A DNA stretch of 64,000 bases from Fusobacterium sp. JB019 (GTDB lineage: Bacteria; Fusobacteriota; Fusobacteriia; Fusobacteriales; Fusobacteriaceae): positions 1-64,000 of the forward strand of contig JAUTCN010000004.1 in the NCBI GenBank assembly GCA_030673965.1, written 5' to 3'. Positions 52,861 through 60,775 of this stretch are shown here, piece after piece. The position numbers and the translations under genes are program-made. A model generated the notes under the pieces. That model saw only the letters and a program-made list of their open reading frames with translations. It was not told where the DNA came from and searched no databases. The number at the start of each line of letters is the position of its first letter. Position 1 is the first letter of the stretch.

Positions 52861-54332
52861 TATTTAGAAAAACTTAAAATTGTTGTTACTATATTTTTTA
52901 TTCTTCCTTTTTTTACTTTTGATTCATCTATATATTTTATTGTTAATCCTGTATAACCATAAATAGCTGAAATTATTGGATTTATTAAATTTAAAAAACA
53001 ATAAGGTACATATACCCAAGGAGCTATTCCTAGTGTTGCAATCATATAAGCTCCACAACTGTTCCATGGAATAAGAGGAGAAGTCATTGTCCCTGAATCT
53101 TCTAGAACTCTAGATAAAGTTACAGGATGTAAATTTCTTTTTTTATATGCATCTTTAAAAATTCTTCCTGTTATTACAATTGATAAATATTGTTCTGAAG
53201 CTAATGCATTAGCTGCTAATGCTGTAAGTAATGTAGAAAGAATTAAGCTTCCTGTTGAGTTTGCTAGTTCTAATATTTTATTGGCTATTGCTGAAAGCAT
53301 CCCTGTTTTTTCCATGACTCCTCCAAAAAAAAGAGCACAAATAATTAAAGATACTGTCCACATCATACTATTCATACCTCCACGAGTAAGCAGAGAATCT
53401 ACAATTTTATTTCCTGAATTAGAAATATAACCAATTTGAAGAGAAGTTACAAAATCTTTAACTTTAACTCCTTGGATAAAAATTGCTGCTATTCCACCTA
53501 TCAAACTTCCACAAACTAATCCTGGAATTGCTGGTATCTTTTTTATTACTAATCCTATTGTTATCACTGGAACTATAAACAATATTGGAGTAATCACAAA
53601 CTCAGTATTCAAAGTATTTAATATAGAATTTAAAACCTCTATATTAATTTGAGAATTTGAATATTTATTCCCTATTATTGTAAATAATATAATAGTTATT
53701 ATAAAACTAGGAATTGTAGTATAAAGCATATATTTTATATGTTCAAATAATTTCGAACCTGCCATGGCTGGTGCTAAGTTAGTTGTATCTGAAAGAGGAG
53801 ACAATTTATCCCCCATATATGCTCCTGAAATTATTGCTCCTGCAGTTATTTGAGGAGGAATTCCTAACCCAGCTCCAACTCCCATTAAGGCTATTCCTAT
53901 TGTTGCAGCTGTACTCCATGAACTTCCAGTTGCTATTGCCACTACAAATGAAAGTAATAATGTTGCTGGTAAAAATATACTAGGAGACATTATTTTAAGT
54001 CCATAAAAAATCATTGTGGGAACAACACCAGAAATAATCCAACTTCCTACAACCATACCAATTATTAATAAAATAATAGCTGCTTCCATTGAAGACTTTA
54101 TAGTTTCCAATATACCCTCTAATATTTCATCCCAATCATACTTAAGTGAAAACATTGCTATACAAGCTGCTAACATTCCAGATAACATTATCGGAATATG
54201 TGGATCTGCTCCTGTAAATTTTAAGGTATAAGCAAGAGATCCTACTAAAAATATAAGCGGTATCATTGCATGTACAAATTTTGTTTCTTTAATTTTTCCA
54301 GTATTTCTCACGTCACAATCATTTTTTTTCAT
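52860..54332 (-). CDS. nhaC: Na+/H+ antiporter NhaC family
   Basis: A 490-residue antiporter with about 11-12 membrane spans, expected to export Na+ in exchange for protons. NhaC features: GSSWSTAATIGIALMGVGAG and GAYMGDKLSPLSDTTNLAPA (the conserved DK-SP-SDTTNLA motif), ALAANALASEQYLSIVITGR and PLIPWNSCGAYMIATLGI. Start at 54332 with AGGAGG ahead. Its transcript has a leader of about 270 bases that contains a structured element and an intrinsic terminator (54413-54550), so expression is probably controlled by premature termination, plausibly by a cation. Confidence 0.93.
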   Translation of the reverse strand: MKKNDCDVRNTGKIKETKFVHAMIPLIFLVGSLAYTLKFTGADPHIPIMLSGMLAACIAMFSLKYDWDEILEGILETIKSSMEAAIILLIIGMVVGSWIISGVVPTMIFYGLKIMSPSIFLPATLLLSFVVAIATGSSWSTAATIGIALMGVGAGLGIPPQITAGAIISGAYMGDKLSPLSDTTNLAPAMAGSKLFEHIKYMLYTTIPSFIITIILFTIIGNKYSNSQINIEVLNSILNTLNTEFVITPILFIVPVITIGLVIKKIPAIPGLVCGSLIGGIAAIFIQGVKVKDFVTSLQIGYISNSGNKIVDSLLTRGGMNSMMWTVSLIICALFFGGVMEKTGMLSAIANKILELANSTGSLILSTLLTALAANALASEQYLSIVITGRIFKDAYKKRNLHPVTLSRVLEDSGTMTSPLIPWNSCGAYMIATLGIAPWVYVPYCFLNLINPIISAIYGYTGLTIKYIDESKVKKGRIKNIVTTILSFSK

Positions 54333-54412
54333 TTTTCCTCCTAGCTATTAAATCCTAATCATAAAGATTAAAATTTTAATTATCACCCCTATTTTTTTTA
54401 AATTTTAACAAT

Positions 54413-54550
54413 AAAAAAACATCATTGATTCTAAAACCAATGATGTTAACCACTTTCCCATTGGATCCCAAATCTCCCTGTCAATATTTAGACGAGGTTA
54501 GCTACGGATCCTAGATCCGATTAGAATGGGTCCCCCGCTTTCTTCTTAAA
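54413..54550 (-). promoter_or_regulatory. candidate riboswitch with terminator in the nhaC leader
   Basis: This stretch is GC-richer than its surroundings and folds on the minus strand. A hairpin CGGATC-TAG-GATCCG (54505-54519), an outer helix CCCATT/AATGGG (54525-54530 with 54457-54462), and a long-range helix TAACC/GGTTA (54496-54500 with 54447-54451) can form. An intrinsic terminator follows: AACATCATTG (54447-54438) pairs with 54427-54418, then seven U. The TAACC helix abuts the terminator, so ligand binding could choose between them. The gene is a Na+/H+ antiporter, so a Na+ or Li+ class is likely; I could not match it securely to a known consensus. Confidence 0.6.
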
Positions 54551-54603
54551 TATAATTTTAAAACAATTATAAATAAAACTAAGCGAATTATTTGCTATTT
54601 TTA

Positions 54604-54641
54604 TTTTCAATTTATTATATAATAAATTGAAAATATGTCAA
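54604..54641 (-). promoter_or_regulatory. consensus promoter with 30-bp perfect palindrome for nhaC
   Basis: Minus strand TTGACA (54636-54641), 16-base spacer, TATAAT (54614-54619). A perfect 30-bp palindrome with arms TTTTCAATTTATTAT (54604-54618) and its complement (54619-54633) covers the -10 and most of the spacer. No T-run follows on either strand, so it is operator-like rather than a terminator. Confidence 0.6.
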
Positions 54642-54648
54642 TAGTTTT

Positions 54649-54990
54649 TTAAACTATTTTTGTATTTAATTTTTTTCCACCTAAAAGATGAAAATGAATA
54701 TGAAATACCTCTTGGCCACCGTATTCATTGCAATTAGTTATAACTCTGTATCCTTCTTCAGCTATACCTAAATCTTTAGCTATTTTAGCTATCACCATAT
54801 ACATTTCTCCAATTAATTCCTTATCCTCTTCTTTTATATCATTTATTGTTGGTATTTCTTTTTTAGGCACAACTAAAATATGTACTGGAGCTTGAGGATT
54901 AATATCCTTAAAAGCTAATACTTTATCATTTTCAAAAACTATTGTTGCTGGTATTTCTCTATTTATTATTTTTGTAAATATAGTTGCCAT
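54649..54990 (-). CDS. HIT-family hydrolase (HinT-like)
   Basis: A 113-residue histidine-triad protein, start ATG 54990 eight bases after GGAGG (a frame from 55008 includes the ribosome site). Motifs: IFTKIINREIPATIVFENDK, FKDINPQAPVHILVVPKKE and the triad VFHIHFHLLGGKKL near the end. HinT enzymes hydrolyse adenosine 5'-phosphoramidates and similar nucleotides. It lies 26 bases after rpiB, probably in one transcript. Confidence 0.93.
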   Translation of the reverse strand: MATIFTKIINREIPATIVFENDKVLAFKDINPQAPVHILVVPKKEIPTINDIKEEDKELIGEMYMVIAKIAKDLGIAEEGYRVITNCNEYGGQEVFHIHFHLLGGKKLNTKIV

Positions 54991-55015
54991 TTTAAAATCC
55001 TCCATCAATTGTTAA

Positions 55016-55444
55016 TTAATCTTCTATCATTGAAACTCTTCTTAAATGTCTTCCACCTTGAAATTCTGTATTTAAAAAAGTATCAACTATTTCTAAAGCA
55101 AGAACATCTCCAACCATTCTAGCTCCAAAAGCTAAAACATTAGCATTATTATGTTCTCTTGTAAGTCTAGCCATTGTAGTATTCATACAAAGTCCAGCTC
55201 TAACACCTTTTACTTTGTTTGCTGCTATTGAAATTCCTATCCCTGTTCCGCAAATAACTATTCCAAATTTTGCTTTTTGGTCAACAACTGCTTCTCCTAC
55301 AGCCTTACCATAAACAGGATAATCAACTGAATCAGTAGAATTACATCCTAAATCTAAAACTTCATATCCTTTTTTTTCTAAATGTTCTTTCACTTGTTCT
55401 TTTAATTGGTAACCACCATGGTCACAACCTAATGCTATTTTCAT
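55016..55444 (-). CDS. rpiB: ribose 5-phosphate isomerase B
   Basis: RpiB (142 residues) interconverts ribose 5-phosphate and ribulose 5-phosphate. Motifs: IALGCDHGGYQLKEQVKEHL (N-terminal Asp-His pair), VICGTGIGISIAANKVKGVRA with the catalytic Cys, and TREHNNANVLAFGARMVG. RpiA-type folds are absent. It supplies the pentose pathway used by the transketolase genes at 38.8-40.6 kb and feeds PRPP for the pyr and hpt enzymes. Confidence 0.95.
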   Translation of the reverse strand: MKIALGCDHGGYQLKEQVKEHLEKKGYEVLDLGCNSTDSVDYPVYGKAVGEAVVDQKAKFGIVICGTGIGISIAANKVKGVRAGLCMNTTMARLTREHNNANVLAFGARMVGDVLALEIVDTFLNTEFQGGRHLRRVSMIED

Positions 55445-55480
55445 TTTTCTCTCCTCAGTATTTATATTTTTTAATTTTTA

Positions 55481-55960
55481 TTAAAAACCTTCAAATAATG
55501 GCTCCCCAGCCTCTACTTCTTTTTCTGTAGCTTCTCTAACACCTTTTACTTCTACTTCAAATCTAACTTCTTTTCCTGCAAAAGGATGATTTCCATCAGC
55601 TATAATTTTATCTTCTAAAATTTCTTTAATTATAAATGATTGTTCTCCACCATCTTCTAAATCAGCTATAAAATCAAGTCCTACATAAAGATCTTCAAAT
55701 TCTATAAATTGATCTCTATCCATTTCAACTACCATTTCTTCATCTCTTTGCCCATATCCTTCTTCTGGTGTTAATATTATTTTGTCTTTAAATCCCGCTT
55801 CTTGACCTTCTAAAGCCTCTTCTACTTTTAAAACAAAGTTTCCAAAACCTTGAATGAAAAAATAAGGTCCCACTTCCTTAGTATCTTCTAATAATTCATT
55901 ACTCTTGTTATCATAAACTTTAAATTCTAAAGTTACTACTCTTCCTTCTTCTATTTTCAC
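55481..55960 (-). CDS. FKBP-type peptidyl-prolyl isomerase, SlyD-like
   Basis: A 159-residue SlyD-type protein: FKBP half-domain VVTLEFKVYDNKSNELLEDT and FFIQGFGNFVLKVEEALEGQ, an IF (insert-in-flap) chaperone domain KIILTPEEGYGQRDEEMVVE, then DGNHPFAGKEVRFEVEVKGV. It acts as isomerase and folding helper in the cytoplasm. The His/Cys-rich nickel-binding tail of E. coli SlyD is missing; the protein ends soon after the FKBP fold. The gene stands 36 bases upstream of rpiB. Confidence 0.88.
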   Translation of the reverse strand: MKIEEGRVVTLEFKVYDNKSNELLEDTKEVGPYFFIQGFGNFVLKVEEALEGQEAGFKDKIILTPEEGYGQRDEEMVVEMDRDQFIEFEDLYVGLDFIADLEDGGEQSFIIKEILEDKIIADGNHPFAGKEVRFEVEVKGVREATEKEVEAGEPLFEGF

Positions 55961-56026
55961 AATATCACCTCACTAATTAATATTCTATAGTTTAAGAGTA
56001 CCATATATTTATTTAAATTTCATCCT

Positions 56027-56632
56027 TTATTTTATCCCCATCTCTATTTCTATAAGTTTTCTATTATCTATTGAGGTTAATTTTTCTAACAATAAAAAAG
56101 CTAATTCTATAGCAGTTTTAGGATTTGAAGAAGTTATTATATTTCCATCTTCAACTATCTCCTTGTAAATTCCTTTTGCTCCATAAGTTTCTAATTGATT
56201 AAAATATCTTTTATTTTCTCTTAAATAGGTTGTCGCCTTTTTCTCTCTTAGTATTCCTATTTTTCCTAAAGCAATAGCTCCTGTACATACCCCTACTATT
56301 ATTTTTTCTGACTGAAAAAAATCGTAGATAAGTTTTTTTATGCTTTCTTTTAAAAAATCATCAAAATATCTAAACTTTCCAAATCCACCAGGTATTATAA
56401 TTGCACAATAATCTTCCACATTTATTTTTTCTATATTTAAATTTATATCTGAAACCAATCTTAATTTATTAAAAGATATTCTTGTTAAATTTTTCTCACT
56501 AAAAGAGGCTGTAACAACTTCTATCTTTTCATATTTTTTAGAAATTATATTACTCCAACCAAAAACATCTATGAAAGGAGCGATTTCTAAAATTTCACTT
56601 CCATTTGAAATTAATAGCAATATCTTTTTCAT
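56027..56632 (-). CDS. DJ-1/PfpI family protein
   Basis: A 201-residue class I glutamine-amidotransferase-like protein; start ATG 56632 chosen (a frame from 56665 is possible). N-terminal KKILLLISNGSEILEIAPFI with the family Glu, the strand IIIPGGFGKFRYFDDF, and nucleophile elbow IIVGVCTGAIALGKIGIL with the reactive Cys. After that comes the ATTYLRENKRYF segment where a His would be expected in proteases but is not obvious. Relatives include YajL/ThiJ chaperones, glyoxalase III and isonitrile hydratases, so the exact activity is unclear. Divergent from the decarboxylase-arginase gene. Confidence 0.82.
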   Translation of the reverse strand: MKKILLLISNGSEILEIAPFIDVFGWSNIISKKYEKIEVVTASFSEKNLTRISFNKLRLVSDINLNIEKINVEDYCAIIIPGGFGKFRYFDDFLKESIKKLIYDFFQSEKIIVGVCTGAIALGKIGILREKKATTYLRENKRYFNQLETYGAKGIYKEIVEDGNIITSSNPKTAIELAFLLLEKLTSIDNRKLIEIEMGIK

Positions 56633-56690
56633 ATTATTATTCCCCTTTTGAGACACTATTTTCATTTTAATGAAAAAAATAAAAAAATTA

Positions 56691-56719
56691 TTGACTTAAT
56701 TCAAAAAGTCAAATACAAT
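56691..56719 (+). promoter_or_regulatory. promoter upstream of the decarboxylase-arginase gene
   Basis: TTGACT (56691-56696), 17 bases, TACAAT (56714-56719). TTGACTT and AAGTCAA (56691-56697 and 56706-56712) form an inverted repeat across the -35 and spacer. A second -10-like TATAAT is at 56777-56782, closer to the gene, without a clear -35. Confidence 0.55.
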
Positions 56720-56808
56720 ATCTTGTTTGATTATATCATATATTTAAAATTAAACGACAATTTTTTTAATTTGTTGTATAATATAAAGAAAATATTAAGG
56801 AGGTTTGA

Positions 56809-59163
56809 ATGGCTAAATTAGACCAAAATTTAACACCATTATTCACAGTTTTAAAAGATGTTTATGCAAAAAAAAATGTAACTCCCTTTCATGTTCCTGG
56901 ACACAAACAAGGAAATGGAATGGATGAAGAATTTCTTGAATTTATAGGGAGAAATCCTTTAAAAATAGATGTTACTATTTTTAAAATGGTTGATGGACTT
57001 CATCATCCTACAAGTCACATAAAAAAAGCTCAAGAATTAGCTGCAGATGCTTATGGAGTAAACCAAAGTTTTTTTGCTGTTAATGGTACTTCTGGAGCCA
57101 TTCAGGCTATGATTCTTTCTGTTGTAAAATCAGGAGAAAAAATATTAGTTCCTAGAAATGTTCATAAATCAGTTTCAGCTGGAATTATCCTATCTGGAGC
57201 TATTCCTATTTATATGAACCCTGAAATTGACAATAATTTAGGGATTGCTCATGGAGTAAAACCTCATACAGTTGAAAAAATGTTAGAACAACATCCTGAT
57301 GTAAAAGCAGTTTTAATCATAAATCCTACTTATTATGGAGTTGCTACTGATATTAAAAAAATTGCTGATATTGTTCACAGCTTCGATCTTCCTTTAATTG
57401 TGGATGAAGCTCACGGACCTCATCTTCATTTTCATGAAGATTTACCTATCTCGGCTGTTGATGCTGGAGCAGATATTTGCTGCCAAAGCACTCATAAAAT
57501 AATTGGAGCTATGACTCAAATGTCCCTATTACATGTAAACTCTACAAGAGTTAACCCTAATAGAATTCAACAAATATTGAGTTTATTACATACAACTTCT
57601 CCTTCTTATCCTCTTATGGCATCACTTGATTGTGCTAGAAGACAAATTGCCACAAAGGGAAGAGAACTTATATCTAAAGCCATTGAGCTTGCTAACTTCA
57701 CTAGATCTGAGCTTAATAAAATCCCTGGAGTTTATTCTTTTGGAGAAGAAATTGTTGGAAGAGAAGGAGTTTTTGCTTTTGATCCAACAAAATTAAGTAT
57801 TTCAGTAAAAGAAATGGGAATAACTGGATTTGAATTAGAAAGAATCCTAATTGAAGAATATAATATTCAAATGGAACTTTCTGATTTCTATAATGTTCTT
57901 GGTCTTATAACTCTAGGAGATTCTAAAGAAAGTGTTACAAAATTAATAGATGCACTTAAAGATATTAGTGCTCGATTCTTTGATACTAAAGATGTTAAAC
58001 CTATTAAATCAGTTAGAATTCCTTCAGTACCAGAACAAGTCTTAATACCAAGAGAAGCTTTCTATAGTGATACAAATGTTATTCCTTTTGATGAAAGTGA
58101 AGATAAAATTTGTGCAGAGATGATAATGGCTTATCCACCTGGAATTCCAATTATTACACCTGGAGAAAGAATTAGTAAAGAAATTATAGATTATGTTTAT
58201 GAGCTAAAAGAAACTAAAACTCAACTTCAAGGAATGGACGATTCCGATTTAAATACTATTAAAATTATCGAAGAAGAAGATGCTATGTATATTTATACTG
58301 AAAAAATGAAAAATAAGTTGTTTGGAGTTCCTTTAAATTTAGGAGCTGACAAATCTGGTATAGAATTTGGTATTGATGTATTAGTTGAAACTTATCCTGA
58401 TACTTTTGATGAAATTGAAATAATAGAAGTGAATAAACAAAGGGAAAACTTCAACACTCCTAATTTAAAATATAAAAATACAATTTTACATACATGTGAA
58501 AAGCTTGCAAAAGCAGTAGATGAAGCTATTGTAGATGGTTATAGACCTATTATCATAGGAGGAGACCATTCCATTTCTTTAGGAAGTATCTCTGGAGTTG
58601 CTAAAACTAATAAAAATTTAGGAGTAGTTTGGATTGATGCCCATGCAGATATGAACACTGATGAAACTACACTAACTGGTAATATTCATGGAATGCCTTT
58701 AGCTTTACTTCAAGGAGCTGGAGATCCAGATATGGTTGATTGCTTCTTCAAAGGAAGAAAAATTAATCCTAAAAATGTTGTTATAATTGGAGCTAGAGAT
58801 ATTGATGTTAGAGAATATGACGTTATAAAAGAACTTGGAGTTAAAGTTATTCATTATGATGATATTATAAGAAAAGGAATGGACAATGTCTTAGAAGAAA
58901 TCAATGATTATTTAGATATTGAAGATATCCATATAAGTTTAGATATCGATTCTATCAATCCTAATTGTGCTCCTGGAGTAAGTACTCCTGTTAAAAATGG
59001 TTTAGATGAAGATGATGTTTACAAAACTTTTAAGTTTTTATTTAAAAATTATTTTATAACTTCTGTAGACATTGTTGAGTATAATCCAACATATGATAAG
59101 AATAACAAAACAGCACACCTTGTTAAAGATTTTACAGATTATATTCTAAACCCTATATATTAA
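56809..59163 (+). CDS. fusion of Orn/Lys/Arg decarboxylase and arginase-type ureohydrolase
   Basis: A 784-residue fusion. Residues 1-490 are a PLP fold-type I amino acid decarboxylase of the short SpeA/Cad type: TPFHVPGHKQG, VDEAHGPHLHF (D199, H202) and CQSTHKIIGAMTQ with PLP Lys230; its C-terminal part has MAYPPGIPIITPGE. Residues ~525-784 are a ureohydrolase with all manganese ligands: H587 (GGDHS), D610, H612, D614 (DAHAD), D712, D714. The stretch NTDETTLTGNIHGMP keeps the Asn, Ser/Thr, Asn and His that bind arginine's amino-acid end in arginase, so it is arginase-like. Together they would turn arginine into putrescine plus urea via ornithine, or via agmatine if the decarboxylase prefers arginine. 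ATG behind AAGGAGG. Confidence 0.9.
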   Translation: MAKLDQNLTPLFTVLKDVYAKKNVTPFHVPGHKQGNGMDEEFLEFIGRNPLKIDVTIFKMVDGLHHPTSHIKKAQELAADAYGVNQSFFAVNGTSGAIQAMILSVVKSGEKILVPRNVHKSVSAGIILSGAIPIYMNPEIDNNLGIAHGVKPHTVEKMLEQHPDVKAVLIINPTYYGVATDIKKIADIVHSFDLPLIVDEAHGPHLHFHEDLPISAVDAGADICCQSTHKIIGAMTQMSLLHVNSTRVNPNRIQQILSLLHTTSPSYPLMASLDCARRQIATKGRELISKAIELANFTRSELNKIPGVYSFGEEIVGREGVFAFDPTKLSISVKEMGITGFELERILIEEYNIQMELSDFYNVLGLITLGDSKESVTKLIDALKDISARFFDTKDVKPIKSVRIPSVPEQVLIPREAFYSDTNVIPFDESEDKICAEMIMAYPPGIPIITPGERISKEIIDYVYELKETKTQLQGMDDSDLNTIKIIEEEDAMYIYTEKMKNKLFGVPLNLGADKSGIEFGIDVLVETYPDTFDEIEIIEVNKQRENFNTPNLKYKNTILHTCEKLAKAVDEAIVDGYRPIIIGGDHSISLGSISGVAKTNKNLGVVWIDAHADMNTDETTLTGNIHGMPLALLQGAGDPDMVDCFFKGRKINPKNVVIIGARDIDVREYDVIKELGVKVIHYDDIIRKGMDNVLEEINDYLDIEDIHISLDIDSINPNCAPGVSTPVKNGLDEDDVYKTFKFLFKNYFITSVDIVEYNPTYDKNNKTAHLVKDFTDYILNPIY

Positions 59164-59218
59164 AACAAATACAACTAGTTTAAAAACAGAACGTAAATCA
59201 CTATAAAAAATAGTTATC

Positions 59219-59252
59219 TAGAGCTATAAGTTTTTCTTATAGCTCTATTATT
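59219..59252 (+). terminator. Rho-independent terminator after the decarboxylase-arginase gene
   Basis: TAGAGCTATAAG (59219-59230) and its exact complement (59236-59247) around a five-T loop, then TTATTTTTT-type tail. Confidence 0.88.
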
Positions 59253-59261
59253 TTTTACTAT

Positions 59262-59290
59262 TTTACTTTTATTTTCTTTTCTGATAGAAT
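59262..59290 (+). promoter_or_regulatory. promoter of the second sRNA copy
   Basis: TTTACT (59262-59267), 17-base spacer, TAGAAT (59285-59290). It corresponds in position and spacing to TTTACA-17-TAAAAT in front of the first copy (15596-15624). Confidence 0.55.
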
Positions 59291-59296
59291 TCAAAT

Positions 59297-59397
59297 ATAT
59301 TAGATGGAAGAAAATTCCTAATTTCCCATCTAGTTTCCTTAACCTTATAGTTATAAATAAAAAAAAATGGAAAGTTGCCCCTTCCCATTTTTTTTTA
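59297..59397 (+). ncRNA. candidate small RNA, copy 2 of a two-copy family
   Basis: About 100 bases between the promoter at 59262-59290 and a terminator with 12-bp perfect arms (59359-59370 and 59385-59396). The 5' hairpin pairs AGATGG (59302-59307) with CCATCT (59326-59331). The linker TTTCCTTAACCTTATAGTTA and the terminator loop containing TTGCCCC (59375-59381) match copy 1 at 15484-15590. It lies between the decarboxylase-arginase gene and kdsC, on the opposite strand from copy 1. The ORF on the other strand here has no ribosome site. Transcription is predicted only. Confidence 0.65.
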
Positions 59398-59475
59398 TTT
59401 TTAACTATTTTTATTAGAATATAAATTTTATTTATGATAAGATTATAATGATAATTAAAAATAATAGGAGGATTT

Positions 59476-59982
59476 ATGATTAAATTAATTGTTTTAGATG
59501 TAGACGGAACACTTACCGATGGAAAATTGTATATTGATAACTTAGGAAATGAAATGAAGAGTTTTGATGTAAAAGATGGATTAGCCATTTCTCAAGCTAT
59601 AAAACAAGGATTAAAAGTAGCTATCATAACTGGAAAAACATCTAATATTGTAGAAAAACGCTCTAAAGAATTAGGTATAACTGATATTATTCAAGGAAGT
59701 AGAGATAAAGTAAAAGATTTAAATGAAATTTTAAAAAAATATAATTTTTCTTTTAAAGAAACTGCATACATGGGAGATGATTTAATTGATTTAAAAGTTA
59801 TGAAACTCTGTGAACTTTCAGCCTGTCCTAAAGATGCTGTAAAAGAAATAATCGAAATATCTAACTTTATTTCTAAAAAAAATGGAGGCAATGGAGCCGT
59901 AAGAGAATTTTTAGAGTTTTTATTAAAAAAACAAAATCTTTGGAATGATATAATTAATAATTTTTCTTCAACAGAACAATAA
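59476..59982 (+). CDS. kdsC: 3-deoxy-D-manno-octulosonate 8-phosphate phosphatase (KdsC-type HAD)
   Basis: A 168-residue C0-type HAD phosphatase, removing phosphate from Kdo-8-P for lipopolysaccharide core synthesis. HAD motifs: LIVLDVDGTLTDGKLYIDN (nucleophile Asp), IITGKTS (motif II), DKVKDLNEIL Lys region, and AYMGDDLIDLKVMKL (motif IV). The GNEMKSFDVKDGLAI stretch is typical of KdsC. Its presence argues for an LPS outer membrane. AGGAGG lies ahead of the ATG and a -10 TATAAT is at 59444-59449. The YdcF-type gene follows after 16 bases. Confidence 0.93.
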   Translation: MIKLIVLDVDGTLTDGKLYIDNLGNEMKSFDVKDGLAISQAIKQGLKVAIITGKTSNIVEKRSKELGITDIIQGSRDKVKDLNEILKKYNFSFKETAYMGDDLIDLKVMKLCELSACPKDAVKEIIEISNFISKKNGGNGAVREFLEFLLKKQNLWNDIINNFSSTEQ

Positions 59983-59998
59983 TAAGGAGGCTCAATTA

Positions 59999-60755
59999 AT
60001 GTTTGAATTTATAAAAAATATTTATTTATTTATTTATTTTTTCACCTTTACCTATCCTTTTAATATTATTACTTATTGGTATTTTTAATATCTATAACAA
60101 AAAAAATAAAAGTGGATTTCTGTTAATTTTATTAAGTTTAGGTATATATTGCTGCTCTTGTAATTTCTTTATTAGCCCTATTATGCATAGTTTAGAAAAT
60201 AATTTCTCAAAACTATCTGAAAAAAATATTAAAGATTCTGAAATTTATATTTTACTTGGGGGAGGTATTTTTACCAATACTGAAATAGGATCTACTCCCA
60301 CAACATATGCTTATCCTCGAATTCTTAAAACTATAGAACTTTATAATGAAAATCCTAAACCAATTTATATTTTTGGAGGAATTTCTTTAAATAATAAAAA
60401 AAGTGAAAGTTCTATTTATAAAGATATTCTTATTAATTCTGGTATTGATAAAGAAAATATTTTCATAGAAGAAAAAAGTAAAACTACTGCTGAAAATTCT
60501 AAATATATAAAAGAAATTATGCATTCTAAAAATATAAAATCTGGTACTTTAATAACTTCAGCTTATCATATGCCTAGATCAATGGCTATTTTCAAAGATA
60601 AATCTCTTATTTTTTATCCTGCTAATGCTGGATACTTAGGAAGTTTATCTAATCAAAAAATACTTAATTATATTCCTGATTTTAAAAATTTATCTTATTT
60701 AAATATTATTTCACATGAATATATTGGAAGAATTTATTACTATATCAGATATTAA
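59999..60755 (+). pseudogene. YdcF/DUF218 membrane protein gene, out of frame at a tetranucleotide repeat
   Basis: ATG 59999 has a strong ribosome site (AAGGAGG 59984-59990) but its frame ends after 29 codons. The DUF218 domain (residues from LGGGIFTNTEIGSTPTTYAY through GTLITSAYHMPRSMAIF) is in another frame from 60183 on, and that frame is open back to 60015, encoding further membrane segments (PLPILLILLLIGIF; GFLLILLSLGIY). The two frames meet at (ATTT)4 followed by ATTTTTT (60020-60042). Losing one ATTT unit or one T would give a continuous ~250-residue protein with the normal two N-terminal spans. So it is either phase-variable and off here, a recent pseudogene, or a sequencing error. 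Family role: envelope processes such as elyC-like lipid-carrier metabolism. Confidence 0.72.
60020..60042. repeat. tetranucleotide simple sequence repeat inside the YdcF gene
   Basis: Four tandem ATTT units (60020-60035) run into A plus six T. It lies 22-44 bases after the start codon, exactly where the reading frame breaks. Slippage by one unit changes the frame. Confidence 0.8.
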
Positions 60756-60775
60756 TATCATAATAAGGAGTTCAT

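Noticed and set aside
54447-54550. nhaC leader considered as a c-di-AMP (ydaO) riboswitch
   Set aside because: GGGGGACCCA and GCTAACC recall parts of that consensus, but their order and spacing do not fit what I remember, so no class was assigned.
54604-54633. 30-bp palindrome considered as terminator of hinT
   Set aside because: On the minus strand it is followed by ATAAAAATAG rather than a T-run, and it overlaps a consensus promoter, so an operator or promoter element is more likely.
59214-59588. 124-codon minus-strand ORF over the second sRNA copy and the start of kdsC
   Set aside because: Runs antisense over kdsC and through two hairpins, no ribosome site, low-complexity product; the conserved RNA features on the plus strand explain the region better.
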